Positions 53,220 to 62,746 are shown, counted from the first letter of the stretch. The stretch: 64,000 bases of DNA from Cryobacterium sp. PH31-L1 (GCF_030063145.1 NZ_JASISM010000008.1:1-64000), one strand, 5' to 3'. Numbers and translations are program-made. The notes: generated by a model not told the origin, from the sequence alone.

Positions 53220-54605
53220 ATGACAGCGTACGTCTCAGCCCTGGACCTATTTTCCATTGGAATCGGCCCGTCCAGTTCCCACACGGTGGGTCCGATGCGT
53301 GCTGCCCGCGTTTTCGCCGAAAACCTCGTGTCCACCGGCCGCCTGGCCGAGGTGGGGCGCATCCGCTGTTCCCTGTTTGGATCGCTCGGGTCAACCGGTC
53401 TCGGCCACGGCACGCCCGATGCCGTCCTCGCCGGGCTGACCGGGCTGCGCCCGGAGACCTGCGACCCCGACCAGGTGCGTTCAGCCTGGTCTGGCCTTGG
53501 CGAGGGTGCCACCCTCACTTTGCTCGGCGGGCACCGCATTCCGATTAGCGTGGACGACGTGCGCTTCGAGCCGCGCACCCGTCTGCCCGGCCACCCCAAC
53601 GCGCTCACCCTCTCGGCCTGGTCGTCCGACAGCCCAGCGGATGCCGCCCCGCTGCTCGAGGAGACGTTCTACTCGATCGGCGGCGGGTTCATCCGCCGCG
53701 GCACCGAACGCTCGAGTGCCCAGGCCAGTGTCACCCAGCCGCTCCCCTACGATTCCAGTACCGAATTGCTCGCCCTGTGCGACGCCCACGACCTCACCAT
53801 CTGCGACGTCGCCCGCCGCAACGAAGAGGCGATACACGGCACCGCAGCGCTCGACGCTGGCCTCGACGCCATTTGGGATGCCATGCACACCTGCGTGGAG
53901 GCCGGGCTCAATCACACGGGAACTCTGCCGGGCGGCCTCAAGGTCAAGCGTCGGGCCGCCGCTGTACGTATGCGCCTGGAGGAATATGATGGGCTGCCGC
54001 TACACGACCGCGACACCTCGACCGAATGGCTGCACGCCTTCGCGCTCGCCGTGAACGAGGAAAACGCGGCCGGCGGCCGGGTGGTAACCGCGCCGACCAA
54101 TGGGGCGGCCGGCATCATCCCGGCCGTCGGCCACTACTACCTGCGCTTCGTCCCCGGAGCGGATGCCGCCGGCATCCGTCGGTACCTGCTCACCGCTGTG
54201 GCCATCGGGTCGCTGGTGAAGGCCAATGCGTCCATCTCCGGAGCCGAGGGCGGCTGCCAGGCCGAGGTGGGCGCGGCCTGCGCCATGGCTTCCGGCGCGC
54301 TCTGCGCTGTGCTCGGCGGCACTCCACGACAGGTGGAGAATGCGGCCGAGATTGCCATGGAGCACCACCTCGGGCTCACCTGCGATCCGGTCGGCGGCCT
54401 CGTGCAGGTCCCCTGCATCGAGCGCAACGCCATTGCCTCGTCGACCGCCGTGTCGGCAGCCCGGCTGGCGCTGCACGGCGACGGAACCCACTTGGTCTCG
54501 CTCGATACCGTCATTGAAACCATGCGGCAGACCGGACTCGACATGATGACCAAGTACAAAGAAACCAGCGAGGGCGGACTCGCGGTGAACGTCGTCGAGT
54601 GCTGA
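53220..54605 (+). CDS. sdaA: L-serine ammonia-lyase (single-chain, iron-sulfur type)
   Basis: The 461-residue enzyme deaminates L-serine to pyruvate. It begins [22 protein letters not shown], the family N-terminus, with the beta-type domain first and the alpha-type domain after about residue 170. The cluster-binding cysteines lie in [13 protein letters not shown] and [18 protein letters not shown]. The start is set by a leaderless promoter. It follows the terminator of the WxL cluster and has no obvious functional link to it. Confidence 0.95.
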   Translation: MTAYVSALDLFSIGIGPSSSHTVGPMRAARVFAENLVSTGRLAEVGRIRCSLFGSLGSTGLGHGTPDAVLAGLTGLRPETCDPDQVRSAWSGLGEGATLTLLGGHRIPISVDDVRFEPRTRLPGHPNALTLSAWSSDSPADAAPLLEETFYSIGGGFIRRGTERSSAQASVTQPLPYDSSTELLALCDAHDLTICDVARRNEEAIHGTAALDAGLDAIWDAMHTCVEAGLNHTGTLPGGLKVKRRAAAVRMRLEEYDGLPLHDRDTSTEWLHAFALAVNEENAAGGRVVTAPTNGAAGIIPAVGHYYLRFVPGADAAGIRRYLLTAVAIGSLVKANASISGAEGGCQAEVGAACAMASGALCAVLGGTPRQVENAAEIAMEHHLGLTCDPVGGLVQVPCIERNAIASSTAVSAARLALHGDGTHLVSLDTVIETMRQTGLDMMTKYKETSEGGLAVNVVEC

Positions 54606-54719
54606 GCATGTGCCCTGAACGGGGGTAGGCCGTTCTGTGGCGGCGCCACGTCAGCGGCCTAAGCTGGCTGAACGTGTGCATCGACGAGGTCGCAGCACGC
54701 CTCTTGAAAGGGTTGAATC

Positions 54720-55202
54720 ATTCGCAGCACACTCTCACGCCGTCCGTGGGGCATCATTGGTGCCGCTCTCCTGCTCGTAACGATGGTTGGCTGCGCCGGC
54801 GAACCGACACCGGCCGTGACGGTGACCATCACGCCCACCGTGACTCCGGTGCCCAGCCCCACACCGACGCCGACGCCCTCTCCCACTCCCACCGAGGAGG
54901 CGGCGCTCATTCCGAACCCGACGGTGCCCGACCTCATTCCCAACGCGGAACCTGTGCCCTTGCCGCAGGGCCCCGCCGTCGACCAAGGCAGCACGCCCGG
55001 TGCCCGGGGCACCACCACGGCTGATGGCGCCGGGGCGCTGCTCACCTACACTGTGGTCGAGGGCGACGCATTTTTCGACATTGCCCAACGGTTCAATATT
55101 CCGGTGCAGTTGCTGCTCACCATGAACCCCTCGGTGCCCGGGCTCGGCGAGAACATCTACATCAAGCAGATCATCAACCTGGACTGGACCACCACACGCT
55201 AG
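54720..55202 (+). CDS. LysM-domain lipoprotein, apparent ATT start
   Basis: The 160-residue protein has a lipoprotein signal (R-S-T-L-S-R-R-P-W then a hydrophobic run, lipobox M-V-G-C with Cys25). A Pro/Thr-rich spacer with valine and serine (about 30-65) follows, then a C-terminal LysM domain (about 110-158, Y-T-V-V-E-G-D-A-F-F-D-I-A). LysM binds peptidoglycan. The only ordinary in-frame start, ATG at 54783, would begin at residue 22 and delete the signal peptide. A TGA lies two codons before the ATT at 54720, and GAAAGGG is placed seven bases upstream of that ATT. This makes ATT the best start. The promoter was not identified. Confidence 0.8.
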   Translation: MRSTLSRRPWGIIGAALLLVTMVGCAGEPTPAVTVTITPTVTPVPSPTPTPTPSPTPTEEAALIPNPTVPDLIPNAEPVPLPQGPAVDQGSTPGARGTTTADGAGALLTYTVVEGDAFFDIAQRFNIPVQLLLTMNPSVPGLGENIYIKQIINLDWTTTR

Positions 55203-55362
55203 CCTGCGGGTGCCGACGGCGCCAGTGCCACTGTGTCGCCGAAGTCCGATGCCGCCGAAGTCCGGCGTGCTGTAGCACGGTGTCGCTGACTCACTGCGTC
55301 GCCGGACGACTCATTCCAGCCCGGTTCCACCCGGTGTCGGTGGCCGCCGCTAGCCTTGAAGC

Positions 55363-56334
55363 ATGAGTTCACCCGTTCCATCTTCGCCCGTCGTCTCCAG
55401 CCCCGTCGTCTCCAGCCCCGTCGTCTCCAGCCCCGTCGTTTCCAGCCCTGCTGTCTCAACGCAGTGGCTAGCCGACCATCTCGGTTCCGACAACCTGGTC
55501 ATTCTCGATGCCACAGTGTTCGCCCTGGCCCCGTCCACGACCGAATCCGGCGCCGCTGGCCCCCGCTACGTCAGTGGGCGAGACGATTACCTCACCAAGG
55601 GACACATCCCGGGGGCCGTGTTCGCCGACCTGTTCGAGGTGTTCTCCGACCCGGCTGGTGAGTTTGATTTCTCAAAACCCAGCGCCGACCTGTTTGAGAA
55701 GGCTGCGGCATCCGTTGGTGTCGACAACGGCACAACCGTGATCGTTTACGACGCCGCGATCGGCCAGTGGGCGGCCCGCATCTGGTGGTTGTTCCGCGCG
55801 TTCGGCTACGACGATGTCGCCGTACTCGACGGGGGCCTCAGTAAGTGGCACGCCGAAACTCGTCCCTTCGCTACCGGCGGCGTGCGCCCGCGAATGGCCG
55901 CCGGTTTCACTGCCACGCCTCGTCCCGAGCTGTGGGTCGACAAGGCCTTCGTCGAGTCGATCGTGGCTGGAACAGCGAACGCCGCCCTCGTCTGTTCCCT
56001 GCCGCCGGCGGAATTCGCCGGAACGACCGGCTCGCGACCCCGGCCCGGGCACATTCCCGGCAGCGTCAGTCTGCCCGCTGGCACACTCGTCGACCCGGCC
56101 ACAAACGCTTTCCTGCGCGGGTCCCCGCTCGACGCGGCACTTCTCCCGGCCCGCTCTGCCGCCGCATCGGTCACTTCCGAGCACCTCGTGACTTACTGCG
56201 GCGCCGGCATCGCTGCGGCCGCGAGCGCCCTTGCCCTTGTCCGTGCCGGCAACACACACGTATCGATCTACGACGGTTCACTTAATGAGTGGGCTGCCGA
56301 CGCCAACGCACCGTTGAACGCGCCCGGTGTGTAA
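55363..56334 (+). CDS. sseA: Thiosulfate / 3-mercaptopyruvate sulfurtransferase (tandem rhodanese)
   Basis: The 323-residue protein has two rhodanese domains. The first (about 35-150) is inactive-type, and the second (about 180-310) holds the catalytic Cys279 in V-T-Y-C-G-A-G-I-A-A. It moves sulfur from thiosulfate or mercaptopyruvate to thiols or cyanide. The active loop C-G-A-G-I-A is closer to actinobacterial SseA than to classical rhodanese (C-R-K-G-V-T). The first 32 residues are a run of S-S-P-V-V units encoded by a 15-base tandem repeat, which relatives are not expected to share. The gene converges on the helicase with a three-base gap. Confidence 0.92.
   Translation: MSSPVPSSPVVSSPVVSSPVVSSPVVSSPAVSTQWLADHLGSDNLVILDATVFALAPSTTESGAAGPRYVSGRDDYLTKGHIPGAVFADLFEVFSDPAGEFDFSKPSADLFEKAAASVGVDNGTTVIVYDAAIGQWAARIWWLFRAFGYDDVAVLDGGLSKWHAETRPFATGGVRPRMAAGFTATPRPELWVDKAFVESIVAGTANAALVCSLPPAEFAGTTGSRPRPGHIPGSVSLPAGTLVDPATNAFLRGSPLDAALLPARSAAASVTSEHLVTYCGAGIAAAASALALVRAGNTHVSIYDGSLNEWAADANAPLNAPGV
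55387..55446 (+). repeat. 15-bp tandem repeat, four copies, in the 5' end of sseA
   Basis: CCCGTCGTCTCCAGC is repeated at 55387, 55402 and 55417, with a fourth copy at 55432 changed by one base. A degenerate fifth copy follows. Each unit adds five residues in frame, so copy-number changes keep the gene open. Confidence 0.9.
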
Positions 56335-56337
56335 ACC

Positions 56338-58836
56338 CTAGAGCCGGTTCACCCCGGTGACGCGCACGACCGCCGCGCCGAGCTCGTCGGAATCGGCCAG
56401 GTTCACGCTCGCGCTGATCCCCCAGTCGTGGTCGCCGGCCGGGTCGTCGAAAATTTGCCGCACGGTCCACTCCTCGACGCCGTCCTCGATCATGAGCAGG
56501 TCGGAGCTGCGCGCGTTTCCGCCGGTGAGTAGCTCGTCGTGCTCGTCGAAGTAGCCGTCCATCGCGTCGGCCCAGACATCGGCCGAGTAGCCATGCTCGC
56601 GGTCGAGTTCGCCGAGTTCGTCGTAGTGTTCCAGCGCGGCCAGCTGTACTCGGCGGAACAGCTCGTTGCGCACCAGAATGCGGAAGGCCCGAACGTTGGT
56701 GGTGAGGCGGCGAGGCGGCGGAGGCAGGATCGCGTGGGCATCCGCTTCGTGCGCGGCAAGGTCAGGATGCAGCAGCTCTTCCCACTCGTCGAGCAGGCTC
56801 GAGTCCACCTGACGCACGAGTTCGCCGAGCCATTCGATCAGGTCAAGCAGGTCTTCGTTCTTGGCCTCGTCGGGAATGGTCTGCCGGGCGGCCCGATAGG
56901 CGTCCGACAGGTAGCGCAACACCACGCCCTCGCTGCGGGCGAGCTTGTAGAACGCGATGAACTCGCCGAACGACATCGCCCGCTCATACATGTCGCGCAC
57001 CACGGACTTGGGCCGAAGCTCGAAGTCCGCGATCCACGGCTGCGAGGCCTTGTAGGTGTCGAAGGTGTAGTTCAGCAGTTCTTCGAGCGGCTTGGGGTGG
57101 GTGATCTCCTCGAGCAGCGCCATCCGCTCGTCGTATTCGATTCCTTCACGCTTCATCGCGTTCACAGCCTCACCCCGGGCGGCGAACTGCTGGCCCATAA
57201 GTACGGGCCGCGGGTTGTCGAGGGTCGACTCCAGAATCGAGATCATGTCGAGCGAATAAGTGGGCGATTCCGGATCGAGAAGTTCGAACGCGGCCAGCGC
57301 GAACGGTGACAACGGCTGGTTGAGCGCAAAGTTCGCCTGCAGATCAACCGTCAGGCGGATGCTGCCGCTCGCACTCTGCTCCACAATGCCGGCCTCGCGC
57401 AGCGTCTTGTAGATGCCCAGGGCGCGCAGGGCCAGCACCAACTGGCGGCGCCATGGTTCGTGGTTGTCGAAGACCAGGGAGTGCACGTGGGCGAAAGCGT
57501 CGCCGCCGCGCCCGATTACGTTGATGAGCATCGCCGCTGTCATCTGCATGCTCGAGGTCAGGGTCTCGGGCTCGGCATCGACCAGGCGTCGAAAGCTTGG
57601 TTCGCCCCAGGACACGAAGCCGTCCGGCGCCTTCTTGCGCACGATCTTGCGCTTCTTCTTCGGGTCGTCGCCAGCCTTCTCGATGGCCTTGAGGTTCTCG
57701 GTCTCGTGCTCCGGCGCCTGGATCACCACCGTGCCGGCCGTGTCGTAGCCGGCCCGCCCGGCCCGCCCGGCAATCTGGTGGAACTCCCGCACGTTCACCT
57801 GGCGCATTTTCACACCGTCGTACTTGGTGAGGGCGGTGAACAGCACGGTGCGAATCGGTACGTTGATGCCGACGCCGAGGGTGTCGGTGCCGCAAATCAC
57901 CCGCAGGTAGCCGCGCTGGGCGAGTTGCTCGACCAGCCGACGATATTTGGGCAGCATGCCGGCGTGGTGCACGCCGATTCCCATGCGAATGAGCCGCGAC
58001 AGGGTTTTGCCGAAGCTCGTCGTGAACCGAAACTCGCCGATCAGCTCGGCGATGACGTCGCGCTGTTCACGAGTGGCGACTTTGGCGCTCGCGAGGGCCT
58101 GCGCGCGTTCCAGGGCGGCCGCCTGGGAGAAGTGCACGATATACACCGGCGCTTTGTCGGTGTGCAGCAGCTCTTCGACCGTTTCATGCACCGGCGTCTG
58201 CTCGTAGTAGTAGCTCAGCGGAACCGGGCGTTCCACCCCGGTGACCACGGCCGTGGGCCGCCCGGTGCGCCGGGTCAGGTCATCGCTGATGAATTTCACG
58301 TCGCCGAGGGTCGCCGACATGAGAATGAACTGCACGCGCGGCAGGAGCAACAGCGGCACCTGCCAGGCCCAGCCGCGTTCCGGGTCGCCATAAAAGTGGA
58401 ACTCGTCCATTACGACGAGGTCGACCTCGGTGTCTTCGCCGTTGCGCAGCGCGAGGTTGGCGAGAATCTCGGCGGTGCAGCAGATGATCGGGGCATCCGC
58501 GTTGACGCTCGAGTCGCCGGTCATCATGCCGACGTTCTCGGCTCCGAAAGTCTCGACCAGGGAGAAGAACTTCTCGCTGACGAGGGCTTTGATCGGCGCG
58601 GTGTAGAAGCTGCGCTTGCCGGCCGAGAGTGCCGCGAAGTGGGCGCCGACGGCCACCAGCGATTTGCCGGTTCCGGTCGGGGTGCTGAGGATCAGGTTGG
58701 CGCCGGAGACGATCTCGATGACCGCTTCCTCCTGCGCCGGGTACAGGGTGAGGCCCTGGTCGGTCGCCCAGGATTCGAACGCCTCGAAGAGAACGTCGGG
58801 GTCGGTTTCGTTTTCGAGGCGCGCAAGCAAAGACAT
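56338..58836 (-). CDS. Ski2-like DEAD/DEAH-box helicase (DUF3516)
   Basis: The 832-residue helicase has Walker A S-T-P-T-G-T-G-K-S-L, the D-E-F-H box (V-V-M-D-E-F-H-F-Y-G-D), S-A-T-L-G, and motif VI region H-Q-I-A-G-R-A-G-R-A-G. A long C-terminal DUF3516 region follows (from about 480). It belongs to the actinobacterial Ski2/HelY-like RNA helicases thought to act in RNA turnover or ribosome maturation. It starts MSLLARLENETDPDVLFEAF. The upstream 240-base gap should contain its promoter. Confidence 0.93.
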   Translation of the reverse strand: MSLLARLENETDPDVLFEAFESWATDQGLTLYPAQEEAVIEIVSGANLILSTPTGTGKSLVAVGAHFAALSAGKRSFYTAPIKALVSEKFFSLVETFGAENVGMMTGDSSVNADAPIICCTAEILANLALRNGEDTEVDLVVMDEFHFYGDPERGWAWQVPLLLLPRVQFILMSATLGDVKFISDDLTRRTGRPTAVVTGVERPVPLSYYYEQTPVHETVEELLHTDKAPVYIVHFSQAAALERAQALASAKVATREQRDVIAELIGEFRFTTSFGKTLSRLIRMGIGVHHAGMLPKYRRLVEQLAQRGYLRVICGTDTLGVGINVPIRTVLFTALTKYDGVKMRQVNVREFHQIAGRAGRAGYDTAGTVVIQAPEHETENLKAIEKAGDDPKKKRKIVRKKAPDGFVSWGEPSFRRLVDAEPETLTSSMQMTAAMLINVIGRGGDAFAHVHSLVFDNHEPWRRQLVLALRALGIYKTLREAGIVEQSASGSIRLTVDLQANFALNQPLSPFALAAFELLDPESPTYSLDMISILESTLDNPRPVLMGQQFAARGEAVNAMKREGIEYDERMALLEEITHPKPLEELLNYTFDTYKASQPWIADFELRPKSVVRDMYERAMSFGEFIAFYKLARSEGVVLRYLSDAYRAARQTIPDEAKNEDLLDLIEWLGELVRQVDSSLLDEWEELLHPDLAAHEADAHAILPPPPRRLTTNVRAFRILVRNELFRRVQLAALEHYDELGELDREHGYSADVWADAMDGYFDEHDELLTGGNARSSDLLMIEDGVEEWTVRQIFDDPAGDHDWGISASVNLADSDELGAAVVRVTGVNRL

Positions 58837-59078
58837 AGTCCCTTAACAGTGCACTACTTCTGCCGCTCGCGCCCCCGAACGGTCCCCCGCAGCCCTCCCC
58901 CGGCGGCTGATTCAGGAAATCCGCGCCGCAAGGTTCTCTACGAGGGCAGAATCGGGCATTTTCGGTGTTTCCTGAATTGGCCACCAACCGGCGTGACGAG
59001 ATGTGACGGATGTCTGACGAAACCGGAGCGGACCCTGGGCACAGTAGTAATCACAGCCGCCGGTTCTAGGCTGGCAGC
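58837..59078. other. Divergent intergenic region with a spaced inverted repeat
   Basis: No gene is seen. ATTCAGGAAA (58910-58919) and TTTCCTGAAT (58968-58977) form a perfect 10-bp inverted repeat 48 bases apart. It lies between the helicase (minus) and the molybdopterin oxidoreductase (plus), so it could be a looping operator or a small folded element. Confidence 0.5.
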
Positions 59079-60716
59079 ATGGTTTATGTCACCCCCAATA
59101 CCGTTGCGGCTGCGACCCCCCGCCGCGCCCGGCCCCTCTGGCGCCCGGCGGCCGCAGGGCTCGCCGCCGCCCTGGCCGGCCTCGGGTTGGCCGAGCTGAC
59201 CGCCGCATGGCTCGCCCCCGGCGCGAGCCCCGTGCTGACCGTCGGCGCGCTCGTCATCGACATTGTTCCGCCCGGTGTCAAAGAACTCGTGATCGGCCTG
59301 TTCGGCACGGCCGACAAGATCGTGCTCGTCGTCACCATCGTGCTCGTGCTGGCCGTGGTCGCTGCCCTGGCCGGCATCCTTGAATCGAGGCGCCCACCCT
59401 TCGGCCGTCTGCTCGTCGTTTTGATCGGCACGATCGCCCTGTTCGCGGCGCTGTCCCGCTCGAGCGCCTCCACCCTCGACGCGGTTCCGGCGGTTGTCGC
59501 CATGGGGGTCGCCGCGATCGCGCTGACCTTCCTCACCACGAGGCTGCCGATACTTCGAGCCACCGGGAGCACCGCCGCCACGCCCGACGGGGCGCTCAAA
59601 CCCGGCGCACCCTTTGATACCTCGGACCGCGCCGAGACGCCCGGCCCCGACCGCCGCCGTTTTCTCGTCTACACCTGCGTCACCGCCGGCATCGGGCTAC
59701 TGGCCCTGATCGGTGGGCAGCTCAGCGCAGCAGCGACCAGGGCAGCGGATGCCGCGCGCGCCCTCTTCACGCTGCCCGGGGCATCCGTTCGGCAGGCCGC
59801 AATACCGGCCGGGGCGAGCCTCGACGTGGCGGGCATCACCCCGCTGATCACGCCGAACGCGGATTTCTATCGTATCGACACCGCACTGAGCGTGCCTCGG
59901 ATCGATCCCACGACTTGGCGGCTGAAAATCACCGGCATGGTCGAGAACGAGATCGAGATCGACTTCCCCGAACTTCTGGCCCTTCCACTCGAAGAGAGCA
60001 CGACCACCCTGGCCTGCGTGTCCAACTACGTCGGCGGCGACCTCATCGGCAACGCCACTTGGCTCGGCTACCCCATTCGCGAGCTGCTCGCTCGGGCCAA
60101 ACCCACGAGCGGCGCCGACATGGTGCTGTCCACCAGCCAGGACGGCTTCACCGCCGGCACCCCGATCGAAGCGCTGACCGACGGCCGCAACGCCATTCTT
60201 GCCGTGGGCATGAACGGTGAGCCGCTGCCGCTCGAGCACGGTTACCCGGTGCGCATGGTCGTGCCCGGGCTGTATGGCTACGTCTCGGCGACGAAGTGGG
60301 TCGTCGAACTCAAACTCACCCGCTTCGACCAGGAGCAGGGATACTGGACTCCGCGAGGATGGTCCGAACTCGGGCCGGTCAAGTTGTCCTCCCGGGTCGA
60401 CGTGCCGCGCGATGGCACCTCGGTGCCCGCCGGATCCGTCGTCATCGCGGGCGTTGCCTGGTCGCAGCACGTGGGAGTGAGCAGTGTCGCCGTGCAGATC
60501 GACGACGGCCCGTGGCAGAACGCCACCCTCGCCGATGCGCTCTCCGTCGACACCTGGCGGCAGTGGGCCTACACCTGGAGCGATGCGACCAGCGGAAACC
60601 ATACCGTCAAGGTGCGGGCAACGGATGCCGAGGGTCTCGTGCAAACGTCGGCCACCGCCGACGTCGCCCCCGACGGAGCCACCGGGCTGCACGAAATTTC
60701 GATGTCCGTGTCGTAG
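59079..60716 (+). CDS. Membrane-anchored molybdopterin-dependent oxidoreductase (sulfite oxidase-like)
   Basis: The 545-residue protein has an N-terminal membrane part of five or so helices (residues 20-40, 60-80, 85-105, 112-128, 135-155 and a later one near 200-220). An outside oxidoreductase domain (from about 255) and a C-terminal Ig-like dimerisation domain (about 445-545) follow. The molybdenum-coordinating cysteine is C313 in T-L-A-C-V-S-N-Y-V-G-G. The family covers sulfite oxidase and YedY-like enzymes; the physiological substrate is unknown. No separate cytochrome or YedZ subunit is next to it. Confidence 0.88.
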   Translation: MVYVTPNTVAAATPRRARPLWRPAAAGLAAALAGLGLAELTAAWLAPGASPVLTVGALVIDIVPPGVKELVIGLFGTADKIVLVVTIVLVLAVVAALAGILESRRPPFGRLLVVLIGTIALFAALSRSSASTLDAVPAVVAMGVAAIALTFLTTRLPILRATGSTAATPDGALKPGAPFDTSDRAETPGPDRRRFLVYTCVTAGIGLLALIGGQLSAAATRAADAARALFTLPGASVRQAAIPAGASLDVAGITPLITPNADFYRIDTALSVPRIDPTTWRLKITGMVENEIEIDFPELLALPLEESTTTLACVSNYVGGDLIGNATWLGYPIRELLARAKPTSGADMVLSTSQDGFTAGTPIEALTDGRNAILAVGMNGEPLPLEHGYPVRMVVPGLYGYVSATKWVVELKLTRFDQEQGYWTPRGWSELGPVKLSSRVDVPRDGTSVPAGSVVIAGVAWSQHVGVSSVAVQIDDGPWQNATLADALSVDTWRQWAYTWSDATSGNHTVKVRATDAEGLVQTSATADVAPDGATGLHEISMSVS

Positions 60717-60733
60717 CAAACTTTCGGTCCGCT

Positions 60734-61162
60734 CTACCGGGGGCGAAGCACCGCGATCGGTACAGTGCGGCCAGCCTTGTGCTCGTAGGGCGCGAAGAAC
60801 GGCGCCCTAGCGACGATCACGTCACGCCACAGCGTCGCCCGCTCGGCGTCAGCGGCCACCCGCACCGTCACGGTCAGTGTTCTCGGCCCCACCTGTACCT
60901 CGGCCTCCGCCGCCTGGCGCAGATTGCGGAACCACTGTGGTTCGGTCGCCGATCCCCCACCCGAGCCGACCACCAAGAACGCGCCGTCGTGCTCGAAATA
61001 ACTCACCGGCACGGTGTGCGGCACCCCGGTTGTGCGCCCGGCCACGGTGAGCAGCAGCACCGACACTCCGCGAATTCGACCCCCGATGCGCCCGTTGCTG
61101 CGTCGGTACAGCAGCACCGGCATCCGCATCAGGGTGCGTCGCAGACCTGTCGCGATGCGCAT
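60734..61162 (-). CDS. Deazaflavin (F420)-dependent nitroreductase-family protein
   Basis: The 142-residue protein belongs to the DDN/FDOR split beta-barrel family: N-G-R-I-G-G-R-I-R-G, L-L-L-T-V-A-G-R-T-T-G-V-P-H-T-V-P-V, and W-F-R-N-L-R-Q-A-A-E-A-E-V-Q. The G-R-x-T/S-G motif contacts the F420 or heme-like cofactor. The ATG at 61162, one base after the upstream stop with GAGGG eight bases before it, was preferred to an ATG 15 bases earlier inside the preceding gene. The substrate is not known. Confidence 0.88.
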   Translation of the reverse strand: MRIATGLRRTLMRMPVLLYRRSNGRIGGRIRGVSVLLLTVAGRTTGVPHTVPVSYFEHDGAFLVVGSGGGSATEPQWFRNLRQAAEAEVQVGPRTLTVTVRVAADAERATLWRDVIVARAPFFAPYEHKAGRTVPIAVLRPR

Positions 61163-61163
61163 G

Positions 61164-61703
61164 TCAGTTGCCCTCATACGCAGCGTGCAGCCAGCCGAGC
61201 AGTTCGTCGTCGACCTCGGCTCGTCTGGTCACCGAGACCTTGTGGGTGCACATGCCGCCGGCCAGCAGCAGGCGGTCGGTGGGCGGCGCATCCGCCAGAT
61301 TGATACCCAATTGCAGGCGCTTGGCGCTGGCCGGTTCGATCAGGGCGAACTGCTTCTGGCGTCGCAGGGACACGCTCGACTTCTTCGGCGCGACCTCGAC
61401 GTCGGAACCGAATTCGGTGACCGCATCGATCAGCGCGTCATAGACCGGTCGCAGGGCCGCCTTGGCGCCGATGTACTGCGCGTCGACGAGGGCGTCGGCG
61501 GTCTGCGAAACTCCGCGAGCCCGAAATTGCAGCACGATGAAGTTCGCGAAACCATGGCTCACCCCGTGCTCGGTCTTGAGCTGGTTCATCAGTACGGTGT
61601 GTTTGTCGAGGCCTGTGGCTTCCAACACGGTGAACCAGTCCGTCAGGTTTCGGCCGGTGTTCTGGGGCAGGTTGTCAATCATTGACTGGGTGGCGGCGTC
61701 CAT
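61164..61703 (-). CDS. DUF4287 / DUF5655 domain protein
   Basis: The 179-residue protein has an N-terminal DUF4287 (about 1-60: NLPQNTGRNLTDWFTVLEAT, T-E-H-G-V-S-H-G-F-A-N). A C-terminal DUF5655 (about 75-179: R-P-V-Y-D-A-L-I-D-A-V, K-K-S-S-V-S-L-R-R-Q-K-Q-F) follows, a fold related to small transport- or DNA-associated domains. The function is unknown. It is co-oriented with and nearly touches the deazaflavin-dependent reductase gene. Compare the DUF4287/SRPBCC protein at 312-860. Confidence 0.88.
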   Translation of the reverse strand: MDAATQSMIDNLPQNTGRNLTDWFTVLEATGLDKHTVLMNQLKTEHGVSHGFANFIVLQFRARGVSQTADALVDAQYIGAKAALRPVYDALIDAVTEFGSDVEVAPKKSSVSLRRQKQFALIEPASAKRLQLGINLADAPPTDRLLLAGGMCTHKVSVTRRAEVDDELLGWLHAAYEGN

Positions 61704-61792
61704 GGCACCAGTAAAACACCATTGAGCGGATGCGGGTCGCTCCCGCCGCGCGGGAGGTACGCCGGAACTCCCGCGCTCCGTGAAATGACGGG

Positions 61793-62746
61793 CTAGCCGT
61801 TGGCGCCGCTGGTGTTGATGACACCGTTCACGCCGGCCGGGAAGAACCCACCCGAACGCACCGGGGCCGCGTTGAGGTAGGTGATGTTGAGCACCTGGGC
61901 GGCACTGCGGCTGAAGGCCAGGCCGTTGGCGTCGGTCGGCACGAGGTTGGCCTTCGACGCGTTGCCGATGCCCTGGTCGAGGTCGGTCGGACCGTCGACG
62001 GCGTCGCGCACATCGGAGATTGCCTGCGCGGTGCTGTACACCGACGGAAGCGCGATACCGAGGGCATAGAGCGTGCTGCGGATGACCCCGGCGTGATAGG
62101 CCTCGACCGCCAGCAGGCCCGCAGCGGCCTCGAGGTAGGTCTTGTTCGTGATCAGCGGCGCTGCGCCCTTGTAGGCGGTAACTCCGACGTCCTCGAAGAT
62201 AAAGGCACCGAACAGGAAGTTCGCCTCGTTCGCGTAGACGTCGAACTTCTCGCCCGCCTTGATCAGCCCCGCTGCCTGGGCGGCAGCGGTGAAGCTCGCG
62301 TCGAGGTTGATCTTCGGGCGAGACACGGCCGCACTGCCGAGCGCAGAACGCAGGAACGCCACGTGGGCCTTCTCGTCGGCGGCGATCTCATCGGCGTACT
62401 TCTTGATGATCGACGTCTTGAAATGCACCATGCGACCGCCAGTCACGCCACCGCGGGTACCCGTTCCGGTGGTGAGGCTGTCGGGCAGCCCGCTTCCGGT
62501 CGTGGCGCGCAGATAGAACTCTGCCTCGAGGTACTCAAGATTGAGGGCGAAGTTCAAAATGGACGCGTCACTCGGCGCGGCTGCCGGGCCGGTCGATTCC
62601 GCGGCGAGCGCTGGGCCGCCGGTGGCGAGCATCGCCGCTCCCACCCCGAACCCGGCCACACCAGCCGCCCGCAGAAAGTTTCGGCGGTCCGAAGAATTCT
62701 CTGCACTGCGGTTGATAGCGCTGGTAATGAAACCCTGATCAAACAT
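61793..62746 (-). CDS. Tat-exported ferritin-like domain protein
   Basis: The 317-residue protein has a twin-arginine signal (S-D-R-R-N-F-L-R-A-A-G, then a hydrophobic run ending P-A-L-A-A-E near residue 50). A ferritin-like helical domain (Ferritin_2 type) follows: N-F-A-L-N-L-E-Y-L-E-A-E-F-Y-L, D-E-K-A-H-V-A-F-L and L-A-V-E-A-Y-H-A-G-V-I. These glutamate and histidine residues could form a di-iron site. The ATG at 62746 is preceded by AGGAGAACAAGG. It lies 220 bases after tatC on the same strand, which fits its Tat export. The exact function is not known. Confidence 0.9.
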   Translation of the reverse strand: MFDQGFITSAINRSAENSSDRRNFLRAAGVAGFGVGAAMLATGGPALAAESTGPAAAPSDASILNFALNLEYLEAEFYLRATTGSGLPDSLTTGTGTRGGVTGGRMVHFKTSIIKKYADEIAADEKAHVAFLRSALGSAAVSRPKINLDASFTAAAQAAGLIKAGEKFDVYANEANFLFGAFIFEDVGVTAYKGAAPLITNKTYLEAAAGLLAVEAYHAGVIRSTLYALGIALPSVYSTAQAISDVRDAVDGPTDLDQGIGNASKANLVPTDANGLAFSRSAAQVLNITYLNAAPVRSGGFFPAGVNGVINTSGANG

